Positions 1-5,355 of a stretch of 5,679 nt of DNA are shown in pieces. The position numbers and the translations under genes are program-made. The notes below the pieces were generated by a model that had not been told where the DNA came from, ran no database searches, and worked only from the letters and a program-made list of their open reading frames with translations. The stretch lies in NCBI GenBank assembly GCA_024278285.1, contig JAJRTM010000175.1:1-5679 (forward strand), read 5' to 3'. The DNA is from Planctomycetota bacterium (GTDB taxonomy: Bacteria; Planctomycetota; Planctomycetia; Planctomycetales; Planctomycetaceae). Within the stretch, counting starts at the first letter, position 1. Each line of letters opens with the position of its first letter.

Positions 1-1065
1 ATTCGTCAATTCACGAGCGACCTCGGGGAAGAAGCCATCGTAACAGATCATCATTCCGACTTTACCAAATCGTGTGTCAAAAACCGGATAGCTATTGCCA
101 GGGGATACTCCGCGTTCGATTTCCTCGCGTGGTAGTACAACTTTACGATACTTACCAACAATCTTTCCACTGGGCCCAAGCAGCACTGCGGTGTTGTAAA
201 CCAAATGATCGACTCTTTCATAAATGCTAAAAACGAGATACAACTGATGCTTCTTTGAAAGCGTAGCAAAGTATTGGGTCGATGGTCCTGGAATCGGTTC
301 GGCTACTTCCCCTGGTTTCTTCCCCAAGCCTACATAATGCACTGTTTCTCCCAACACGACGAGGTCAGATTTTTTTTCGGCAGCCAGTTGAATCAGCGGT
401 TCGAATAGACGACAGTTATCTGCAGGTGACTTTCCACCTTTCGGTTTGAAATGCACAGAGGCCAAACGAACTTTTCGACCAATGGGCGGTTTCGTTTTAT
501 GGAGTGAAATCTGGCTCCACTCGATACTTCCATTCGGCGCCCAAAGCAGATGCAATTCCACGACAGCTCGAGTGGCCTGAGCCGGGGCGCGATAGGTGTC
601 TGAAACTTCAGTCCATCCATTCCCATCTGTTGTTTTATCAGTGGGATGTTCAGGGCGAGTTTTGGGTGAGCCACCGCCTACGTAATTTGCGACAACACCC
701 CGATCATTTTCGACAAGATGTCCCTCGTCGTTTTGCCAGGTAAGTCGCACTGATGCACTTCGTCGAGGTGACCTGACACCTTCCAAACGACGAAACGCCT
801 CGAAGCGATAATAATTGCCACCTGCAATTGGAAACGATGTCGTCCAGTAACCATCTAGCCCGTCACGTTGGTCGTGTTCGATAATAAATCGCCCTTTCCC
901 ATCATGACCACCTTTGCTTGAGTAGCTGAATCGCGGTTTGATTTCTTCGCGAGTTGAAGCGGTTGTCCAGCCGTCTGGGGCATTATCCACGGCATACGCA
1001 TAATTTGCTCCAATTATCACAGCTACGGCTGCTGCCAGACGGATTGCATTCAAAACATTTTCCAT
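1..1065 (-). CDS. Secreted carbon-nitrogen hydrolase (nitrilase superfamily), 3' end beyond the window
   Basis: The frame is open from the ATG at 1065 to the window edge (355 residues seen, no stop), so this is a partial gene. Residues 1-25 look like a signal peptide (hydrophobic run about 9-19, AYA before Val26), so the protein is probably exported. Residues about 30-190 form a Trp/Tyr-rich, beta-strand-like region that could be a jelly-roll or binding domain (inferred). From about 198 the nitrilase fold begins, and all three catalytic residues are visible: Glu240 in LGETVHYVG, Lys308 in KYRKVVLPREE and Cys341 in MMICYDGFFPE. Family members hydrolyse amides or nitriles through the Cys thiol; the substrate here is unknown. 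The start is supported by AGAGGA (complement of 1074-1079) 8 nt upstream. It follows the CE15-like esterase gene on the same strand after 113 bp, so co-transcription is possible but not shown. Confidence 0.9.
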   Translation of the reverse strand, partial: MENVLNAIRLAAAVAVIIGANYAYAVDNAPDGWTTASTREEIKPRFSYSSKGGHDGKGRFIIEHDQRDGLDGYWTTSFPIAGGNYYRFEAFRRLEGVRSPRRSASVRLTWQNDEGHLVENDRGVVANYVGGGSPKTRPEHPTDKTTDGNGWTEVSDTYRAPAQATRAVVELHLLWAPNGSIEWSQISLHKTKPPIGRKVRLASVHFKPKGGKSPADNCRLFEPLIQLAAEKKSDLVVLGETVHYVGLGKKPGEVAEPIPGPSTQYFATLSKKHQLYLVFSIYERVDHLVYNTAVLLGPSGKIVGKYRKVVLPREEIERGVSPGNSYPVFDTRFGKVGMMICYDGFFPEVARELTN

Positions 1066-1106
1066 AACAGAATTCCTCTTTCTGATAATTGAATAAGAAT
1101 CGCGGG

Positions 1107-1134
1107 TGCACGACCACTTTAGTGGTTGGGCTAC
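1107..1134 (-). repeat. GTAG-headed REP-like palindrome between the two hydrolase genes
   Basis: Read on the minus strand, GTAG (1134-1131) is followed by CCCA and a perfect 6-bp hairpin, ACCACT (1126-1121) and AGTGGT (1118-1113) with a 2-nt AA loop, then CGTGCA. A GTAG or GGAG head before a palindrome is the known layout of REP sequences mobilised by RAYT (TnpA-REP) transposases. A similar unit with head GTGG, then CCCA, a hairpin and TCGTGC, lies at 5220-5252. No inverted partner is seen nearby, so this would be a single REP. It lies 42 bp upstream of the nitrilase start and could affect mRNA structure there. Confidence 0.55.
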
Positions 1135-1169
1135 TCACTTTTGCATAGTATTTTATTGGTGAGATACCC
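1128..1169 (-). other. Second intergenic stem-loop, alternative to the REP hairpin
   Basis: GGG 1128-1130 pairs with CCC 1167-1169 and CTCAC 1134-1138 pairs with GTGAG 1159-1163. A symmetric 3x3 internal loop separates the two stems and the terminal loop is 20 nt. It begins 10 nt past the esterase stop codon. It shares little with the adjacent ACCACT/AGTGGT hairpin, so both could form in the leader between the genes. There is no U-run after it, so it is not a classical terminator. A role in mRNA stability or attenuation is only a guess. Confidence 0.35.
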
Positions 1170-1178
1170 ATAAATAAA

Positions 1179-2315
1179 TCAACGGAATCGGCTCACTTTA
1201 TTGGGGACTATTCCATTGAGTTGCCAATCTGCAAAATCGATAATTGCCTGCCAGTCCAGCGGGGTGAGGTCGTGACTTCCTTCACGAATATGAATGGCGT
1301 TTTTGTTACCAGCGTTGAGAAAGTCGAATGCTGTTTGAGCCTGTTTTGTTGTCGCCCGAGACCCCAATAGATTCGCCCAGAAATCATCAGCGGCTTCGGT
1401 GCAAATCAATGCTCTTGGTGCGATCATCGCTTTCAAAAAATGTTGATCGAAAGGTAACCGGTTCTCTTTCCCGTCGAACCAGCGCAGTCGGGGATGAAAC
1501 CAATGGGCAAATCGAGTGGGCTCGGTGATATTTCCCAGTGTTTCACTTTTCTCGTTTTGAATTCGAAAGCTACCGGCACCGCCGCATCCTGAGCCATTAG
1601 CAGCGACCAGAGCAAAGCGTTCATCAAACGCTCCCGCCAGTAACGCCATCTTGCCACCACGCGAATGTCCTAAAATTCCGATCCGTTTCAGGTCAACATC
1701 TTTGCGAGTTTCAAGGTAGTCAACCACACGCATCCCGCCCCATGCCCAAACGGCTAATGTTGCCCAGTCATAATTGGGATACGCCTTCTGCGCCGGCCCC
1801 ACAACGCCCGGTTTATCAGGATCGAGATCCTCTCGGGCATATTCAACCAGAATGAAGCCTCGCTTCATAAGCAGAGGCACTTCTTCGAGATGACCAAGTT
1901 CTGCTTCCTCGCGAACGATAACCGGCAATCGCCCTGCTTTTGTTGGTCGATACAAAGCGATCCGCATCCGCAATTTGGTTTGAGAGCCGATGACCAACGT
2001 CATTCGCTCTTCGGTTGCATCACATTCACTCAAGGGGCGAATTTTCAGATTCTCTACCTTCACCACATCTGGACGGGGAGGAAGATGCCCGTATTCGTAA
2101 TACTGTAAAATCGCCTTCATTTCTTTTCGACGCTGCTTCCAATCCTCAATAGTCTTGACTGGCTTACCATCAGCGAACGTGAACAGATCAGGGAGCTGTT
2201 CAACAACAGGGAGCGAATCGAAAGATACTGGAGGTATCCAAGATTGTGACCAGGCAGAACGAAATGGGACGATTACAATAGAAACGATTAGAAAAGCAAT
2301 CATGTGAAAAGACAT
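1179..2315 (-). CDS. Secreted alpha/beta-hydrolase, CE15 (glucuronoyl methylesterase)-like
   Basis: 378 residues. Residues 1-24 read as a signal peptide (hydrophobic 6-17, AWSQ at the end), so it is probably periplasmic or extracellular. Residues 41-82 (LPDLF..DG, then ..YYEYGHLPP) are typical of the N-terminal part of bacterial CE15-type esterases. The nucleophile elbow is GHSRGGK with Ser218, followed by the family-like DERFALVAANGSGCGGAG (231-248). The likely catalytic His is His348 in EGSHDLTPLDW. Gly241 occupies the place where fungal CE15 enzymes carry the acidic residue, so the acid probably comes from Glu307, Asp310 or Asp311 (inference). CE15 enzymes cleave esters of 4-O-methylglucuronic acid in glucuronoxylan-lignin linkages; related hydrolases may act on other uronate or sugar esters. 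The chosen ATG has only a weak purine stretch upstream. A second ATG four codons later would also leave a signal peptide. Confidence 0.85.
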   Translation of the reverse strand: MSFHMIAFLIVSIVIVPFRSAWSQSWIPPVSFDSLPVVEQLPDLFTFADGKPVKTIEDWKQRRKEMKAILQYYEYGHLPPRPDVVKVENLKIRPLSECDATEERMTLVIGSQTKLRMRIALYRPTKAGRLPVIVREEAELGHLEEVPLLMKRGFILVEYAREDLDPDKPGVVGPAQKAYPNYDWATLAVWAWGGMRVVDYLETRKDVDLKRIGILGHSRGGKMALLAGAFDERFALVAANGSGCGGAGSFRIQNEKSETLGNITEPTRFAHWFHPRLRWFDGKENRLPFDQHFLKAMIAPRALICTEAADDFWANLLGSRATTKQAQTAFDFLNAGNKNAIHIREGSHDLTPLDWQAIIDFADWQLNGIVPNKVSRFR

Positions 2316-2510
2316 CGCTGTTACCGTTATTCTATTTGGTTAAAGAAGATTCAAACGTAATTATTCAGCCCTGTAAAAACCAATCGTTAATCTCTTTGCG
2401 TGTTATGCCATTATCTAATAATAGCATTTTGGGCCACAACCGTCAGGCGTAGAGACCGCTTTTGCGAACCGCATTGGCATTGTTTATCCCCCTGTAACAT
2501 AGAGTGGCTA
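2316..2510. other. Intergenic region upstream of the esterase gene, no recognised element
   Basis: This stretch must hold the promoter of the leftward esterase gene, but I see no box pair I would defend. It is AT-rich near 2330-2430. I found no convincing coding frame and no strong hairpin in it. The ATG at 2400 opens a frame that runs into the transposase remnant downstream, but its first hundred codons do not resemble a protein family. Confidence 0.4.
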
Positions 2511-2619
2511 GTGTCTGTACGGAAATTGGGTTTGGGCTTTGTGGGGAGATTATTTTTGGGGTGGAGCGGCGGAAAAATGGGTTGGTTTGATAATTACCCA
2601 TTCTCTATCAGGAAAACAC
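2511..2619 (+). mobile_element. Candidate left end and leader of an ISL3-type insertion sequence remnant
   Basis: GTGTCTGTACGGAAATTGGG at 2511-2530 has the look of an ISL3-family terminal repeat (TCTGTACGGAAA-type core, from memory of the family). It is followed by a G/T-rich leader of about 90 bp. A hairpin with arms AATGGGT (2576-2582) and ACCCATT (2596-2602) sits just before the transposase-like reading frame. No matching right end is visible, so the exact boundary is uncertain. Confidence 0.35.
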
Positions 2620-2851
2620 GACATCCCCACCTGTTTATTGTATCAAGCGATTGGCCTGAATGGCTATCAACGCGTTGCAGATTCACTGGAAAAAGGAGTT
2701 TGCCAGTTGAAATGAGACCACCTGAAAAAGCCGTCAAATGTCCGGGGTGCGGATCAACAAAGGTAATCAGGCGAGGGACGCTGCAGCGACTGGTACATGC
2801 TCCTCCCATTGGGACTTATAAGACAAAAGTCTTCATCCGTGTCGAATGCCG
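2620..2851 (+). pseudogene. ISL3-family transposase, frameshifted N-terminal fragment
   Basis: Two adjacent frames together give the start of an ISL3-type transposase. Frame one (2620-2712) reads DIPTCLLYQAIGLNGYQRVA and continues to GVCQLK, ending at a TGA (2713-2715). Frame two takes over at 2712-2714 with MRPPEKAVKCPGCGSTKVIR, then RRGTLQRLVHAPPIG, ending in VECR near 2852. The CPGCGS knuckle and the following LPIG-like and VECR segments are the N-terminal zinc-ribbon region of this family. The switch is what a single base lost from the A-run at 2710-2712 would cause. The second Cys pair of the ribbon and the whole DDE catalytic domain are missing. Homology stops at the edge of the inverted-repeat element starting at 2852, so the gene was probably truncated or interrupted there. 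No start codon is obvious before 2620. Confidence 0.7.
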
Positions 2852-3051
2852 TCAGTCACGTAGCGTGGGTAAAAGTAGGTTGGGATAGCTAATGCGTATC
2901 CCAATATTTCGGGGTGTTTTTCCGAAAATCACTGGCACATATTTCTGATTGTTGCCCACGTTTCCTTCTTGGTAAACGCAACACGTTGGGATACGCTGCC
3001 GCTAGCCCAACCTACAAAGAATAACATCATCTATCCACGCCACGTCACTGA
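2852..3051. mobile_element. MITE-like element with imperfect 20-bp terminal inverted repeats
   Basis: The left end 2852-2871 (TCAGTCACGTAGCGTGGGTA) pairs with the right end 3032-3051 (TATCCACGCCACGTCACTGA). I count 17 Watson-Crick pairs, one G-T and two mismatches. The 200-bp element contains no gene and encloses two inverted GTAG-headed palindromes. Its left edge coincides with the point where transposase similarity ends, which suggests insertion into, or deletion next to, the ISL3 remnant. I see no target-site duplication. Non-autonomous elements of this kind depend on a transposase encoded elsewhere; none is in the window. Confidence 0.6.
2875..3015. repeat. REPIN-like pair of inverted GTAG-headed REP units
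   Basis: Unit 1 (2875-2905, plus strand) is GTAG followed by a hairpin with stem TTGGGATA (2880-2887) and TATCCCAA (2897-2904) around a 9-nt loop. Unit 2 (3015-2985, read on the minus strand) is GTAG followed by GTTGGGCTA and TATCCCAAC around a 9-nt loop, with one mismatch in the stem. The two 31-nt units agree at about 25 positions, mostly outside the loop. Opposed REP units separated by a short spacer are the definition of a REPIN, the mobile unit of RAYT transposases. It lies within the longer 2852-3051 inverted-repeat element. Confidence 0.7.
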
Positions 3052-3345
3052 TCATCCATCCAGTTAAGCACATCCAGAATCTATTCGACGTGGAGATGAT
3101 TGTGAATTATCTGGAAGCTGAACTGCTCGAAAGTTAATGAATATATTTCCAATCTGGATACCGAGATTCATAAACTGCTGACTATATCTGGTGGTTTAGC
3201 GGGTTTAGAAGGCGTGAAAGGTAAGCTTTAACCTGAAAGATGATAAATGTAGGAGAAAAATCGCCTGCGAGCGCATGAAATGGCTATAGTGGAAAGTTAT
3301 CTCACGATGACCTTGGAATAAAATTAACAGAACTTAAAACAAATA
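3052..3345. other. Gene-free stretch with possible decayed coding sequence, upstream of the cytidylyltransferase
   Basis: Two short open stretches on the plus strand look protein-like but are broken. One, about 3051-3137, reads IIHPVKHIQNLFDVEMIVNY and continues to LEAELLES before TAA. The other, 3139-3231 in a different frame, reads EYISNLDTEIHKLLTISGG and continues to a TAA. They could be one decayed frame joined by an indel near 3130-3139. I do not recognise the family. The last 100 bp must carry the promoter of the gene at 3346. The AT-rich segment 3316-3345 includes a TAAAAT-like box near 3319, without a clear partner. Confidence 0.3.
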
Positions 3346-4125
3346 ATGGAACATTATGGCGCGAAAAAAAACAAGCAAATCACTACTGCATTACTCTTAG
3401 CCGCTGGCAGTGGGGGTCGGCTTCGACCGCTCACCGACGACCAGCCAAAGTGTCTTACTGAAGTTGACGGTATCCCCATTCTCGAACGTTTAGTCGATTG
3501 TTTGTGTCAACAGGGCTTCACGCGATTGGTTGTTGTTGTCGGTTACCTGGAGCAAAATATCCGCGAGTTCCTGGGGGAACAGCGAGGCAGCCTGTCAATC
3601 GAATATGTCGTCAATCCGAAATACCGCACAACCAATAACATCTACTCACTTTGGTCAGCACGAGAGATCGTCCAAGAGCCTTTTCTCTTACTCGAATCTG
3701 ATCTTCTCTTTGAGTCGTCGTTACTGAGTGATCTACAACAACCCGATAGAATCGCCATATCACCGATGCAATCTTGGATGAACGGTAGCACGGTGACCAT
3801 TGATGAATTGCAACAGGTGCGAGAATTTCAAATCGGCGAAGTGCGGGATGCAGATGAGCTGCACTTTAAGACGGTCAATATCTGTAGTCTTTCCCTCCGG
3901 TCATGGCAGCAAGTCATTATTCGATTGGAGCAATATATTGACTCAGGGCAAGTCAACGAATACTACGAAAAAGTTTTCGCCGACATGGTTTTGGACGGCA
4001 GCCTTTCTTTTGAAGCGGTCCTTTTTAAGCCTGGCAGTTGGTACGAAATAGATACGCTGCAAGATTTGGAGAAAGTAAATTTGCTCTTCAATCCCGATGG
4101 CACAGAGCAGGCTTCGCCAGCGTAG
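3346..4125 (+). CDS. Nucleotidyltransferase of the LicC/PntC type (CTP: phosphoalcohol or phosphonate cytidylyltransferase)
   Basis: 259 residues, the usual length for a single-domain NTP_transferase. The nucleotide-binding signature is LAAGSGGRLRPLT (18-30) with Lys35 in the following PKCL. NPKYRTTNNIYSLW (90-103) and LLLESDLLFES (115-125, metal-ligand Asp119) match the LicC/PntC group, as does the C-terminal WYEIDTLQDLEKV (232-244, second metal ligand Asp236). MNGSTVTID (145-153), KTVNI (175-179) and NEYYE (204-208) resemble 2-aminoethylphosphonate cytidylyltransferases more than the phosphocholine enzyme LicC (from memory of both families). The predicted reaction is CTP plus a phosphorylated or phosphonate amino-alcohol giving a CDP derivative and pyrophosphate, in the cytoplasm. 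No Shine-Dalgarno is visible before the ATG. The next gene encodes a CDP-alcohol phosphotransferase, the expected consumer of the product. A sugar-1-phosphate or inositol-1-phosphate substrate cannot be excluded. Confidence 0.85.
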   Translation: MEHYGAKKNKQITTALLLAAGSGGRLRPLTDDQPKCLTEVDGIPILERLVDCLCQQGFTRLVVVVGYLEQNIREFLGEQRGSLSIEYVVNPKYRTTNNIYSLWSAREIVQEPFLLLESDLLFESSLLSDLQQPDRIAISPMQSWMNGSTVTIDELQQVREFQIGEVRDADELHFKTVNICSLSLRSWQQVIIRLEQYIDSGQVNEYYEKVFADMVLDGSLSFEAVLFKPGSWYEIDTLQDLEKVNLLFNPDGTEQASPA

Positions 4126-4327
4126 GCAGACTGGGCACGCTTTGTCCCTGGGCTGGGTCTAACTGCTATTCTTGGATTACCCATCTCCCAGATCTATTCG
4201 GAGTGGCCTATCCCCGGTTAACCAATCACTTCTTCGTTGTCTGTCCTGAATCTCAGGAGCCATATTGAGAGCAGACGGGTTCGACTGGCAATCATCAGGC
4301 CATCAAGAATCTGTCTGAGGAAAGTCA
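4126..4327 (+). other. Gap between the cytidylyltransferase and phosphotransferase genes, with a nested stem-loop
   Basis: TCCTGA (4244-4249) and TCAGGA (4253-4258) form a perfect 6-bp hairpin with a 3-nt loop. GTCTG (4239-4243) and CAGAC (4272-4276) can enclose it. There is no U-tract, so it is not an obvious terminator and transcription may continue into the next gene. The frame of the upstream gene stays open after its TAG for 31 codons (4126-4218, stop 4219-4221). That stretch reads WARFVPGLGLTAILGLPIS in its middle, which is oddly hydrophobic, but it matches no domain I know. Confidence 0.35.
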
Positions 4328-5071
4328 ATGAGAAAATCCGCAGGAAAGATTATGTACCGCAATCTGGCGAACGTGGTTTCCATTCTGGGAGTGCTCCCGC
4401 TCTGTCTCCTCTTTCTTGAAAATGGGTGGCAGTACCTGATTCCGTTAATTGTCTACAACAACATCATGGATGACCTGGATGGTATTCTCGCCGCCAAATT
4501 GCAGATCAGAAGTGAGTTCGGTGCCATCCTGGACAACGTTTGTGATGCGTTTGCGCATACACTTTTTGTCATATTGGTTGCGATGCAGTACGCAGACCTT
4601 GGGAATGGTATGAGCATCGTTTCGATTTCCATTGGTCTGTCCGGTCTGATGGCAGCGACTGCTTTATTATTGCGTGTCGTGACTCGGCTTTCTCCAAATT
4701 TGGTGACAGGGACCGGTTCCGCAACGAATGAGCTGATGCGTCATTTGCTGTTCGTTCTGCTCCTGTCGAACTATTATGAATTCAACCCAGGGCTGATTTT
4801 GATCGTGACATTTATCCTGCATGCTGTCTCGATGCTTGCACCGTTCCGGATGCCCTATCTGATTCGCTCACTCGCAACTTCGGCCACAGCAGTCATTCTG
4901 GTAAATGTCGCACTGATCGTTGCCTGGCTTGCACCTTTAACTTTGCCGGTGATCGCAGGCTGTTTTGCTGGAACGTATCTGTACTCATTTATGACGGGCG
5001 GATTAAAATGGTTTCTGCAGATTACGCCCGACGTTCCAAAGATGTGTAAACAACGGTCAGAAAAAACGTAG
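4328..5071 (+). CDS. CDP-alcohol phosphotransferase family membrane enzyme
   Basis: 247 residues, a polytopic membrane protein with hydrophobic segments at about 13-30, 35-46, 76-88, 95-116, 138-148, 154-171, 186-203 and 206-222. The CDP-alcohol phosphotransferase signature D-x2-D-G-x2-A-R-x8-G-x3-D-x3-D is present with exact spacing: Asp48, Asp51, Gly52, Ala55, Gly65, Asp69 and Asp73. The usual Arg is Ala56, followed by Lys57. The four Asp bind the divalent metals used to transfer the phosphoalcohol group from a CDP-alcohol to an acceptor alcohol, releasing CMP. The start is well supported by GAGGA at 4317-4321, 6 nt before the ATG, with an in-frame TGA at 4316-4318. An internal ATG at codon 9 is less likely. 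The gene pairs naturally with the upstream cytidylyltransferase, 202 bp away. The acceptor (diacylglycerol, inositol phosphate or glycan) cannot be read from the sequence. Confidence 0.87.
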   Translation: MRKSAGKIMYRNLANVVSILGVLPLCLLFLENGWQYLIPLIVYNNIMDDLDGILAAKLQIRSEFGAILDNVCDAFAHTLFVILVAMQYADLGNGMSIVSISIGLSGLMAATALLLRVVTRLSPNLVTGTGSATNELMRHLLFVLLLSNYYEFNPGLILIVTFILHAVSMLAPFRMPYLIRSLATSATAVILVNVALIVAWLAPLTLPVIAGCFAGTYLYSFMTGGLKWFLQITPDVPKMCKQRSEKT

Positions 5072-5111
5072 CGCCGGGCGGGCGAAAAGTGTAGCGCTGG
5101 TTGCGAGGAGA

Positions 5112-5142
5112 TTCTTGCGAGGGTGGCTGTGGTCCGCAAGAA
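5112..5142 (+). repeat. Stem-loop TTCTTGCG/CGCAAGAA
   Basis: TTCTTGCG (5112-5119) and CGCAAGAA (5135-5142) form a perfect 8-bp stem with a 15-nt loop. It starts 40 nt after the phosphotransferase stop codon. The stem is followed by AGGTGAGTCC and then a T-rich stretch (5153-5164), not a clean U-run, so a terminator role is possible but weak. Confidence 0.45.
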
Positions 5143-5176
5143 AGGTGAGTCCTTTTCTTACTTTGTCTTGATTGAC

Positions 5177-5209
5177 TTGCCGCTTGAGGTTTTTGTTTTT
5201 GTGCGGCAA
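5177..5209 (+). repeat. Stem-loop TTGCCGC/GCGGCAA
   Basis: TTGCCGC (5177-5183) and GCGGCAA (5203-5209) form a perfect 7-bp stem with a T-rich 19-nt loop. It is spaced 34 nt from the preceding hairpin and 10 nt from the next GTGG-headed unit, as part of the hairpin series behind the phosphotransferase gene. Confidence 0.45.
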
Positions 5210-5219
5210 CGTTTGACGG

Positions 5220-5252
5220 GTGGCCCATCCGCTTTTAGCGGTTGGGTCGTGC
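5220..5252 (+). repeat. GTGG-headed REP-like hairpin
   Basis: GTGG (5220-5223) is followed by CCCATCCGCT (5224-5233), a TTT loop and AGCGGTTGGG (5237-5246), pairing at 9 of 10 positions, and then TCGTGC. The order head, CCCA, hairpin, CGTGC matches the minus-strand unit at 1134-1107, although the stems differ by compensating changes (ACCACT/AGTGGT there, TCCGCT/AGCGGT here). This suggests two members of one REP family. No inverted copy is seen beside it. Confidence 0.5.
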
Positions 5253-5257
5253 AGCGA

Positions 5258-5335
5258 CAAGATGTACGCGCCATGTGGGTTCCATCATTATTGGAAGTTC
5301 AAATGAAATCGAATGCACATGGCGCGTTCATCTTG
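5258..5335. repeat. Long inverted repeat, 20-nt arms with one mismatch
   Basis: CAAGATGTACGCGCCATGTG (5258-5277) is the reverse complement of CACATGGCGCGTTCATCTTG (5316-5335) except for one T-T mismatch (5265/5328). The loop is 38 nt. GTGC at 5249-5252 and GCAC at 5345-5348 can close a wider structure of 100 nt. The arms contain no GTAG head, so this differs from the REP units on either side. It could be a small MITE or a domain of a structured RNA. Confidence 0.65.
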
Positions 5336-5355
5336 TGCCTCACGGCACCCAGCAA

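Noticed and set aside
983..1171. 62-codon minus-strand frame between the two hydrolase genes
   Set aside because: It overlaps the REP-like hairpin and the real start of the nitrilase in another frame. The nitrilase start has a good ribosome binding site.
2400..2888. 162-codon plus-strand reading frame as an intact gene
   Set aside because: Only the part after 2712 resembles a protein (ISL3 transposase N-terminus). The first hundred codons have no protein character, and the last ones run into the inverted-repeat element.
2852..3051. CRISPR array
   Set aside because: The repeats are inverted and number two, not direct and regularly spaced.
4038..4268. Plus-strand 76-codon frame joining the two right-hand genes
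   Set aside because: It overlaps the cytidylyltransferase C-terminus, including its conserved WYEID motif, in a different frame and has no family resemblance.
5112..5165. Intrinsic terminator of the phosphotransferase gene
   Set aside because: The stem is good, but it is not followed directly by a U-run. The T-rich segment starts about 10 nt later and is interrupted.
4855..5260. Overlapping minus-strand frames at the end of the phosphotransferase gene
   Set aside because: They are antisense shadows of a well-supported membrane protein gene and of hairpins, with no motif of their own.
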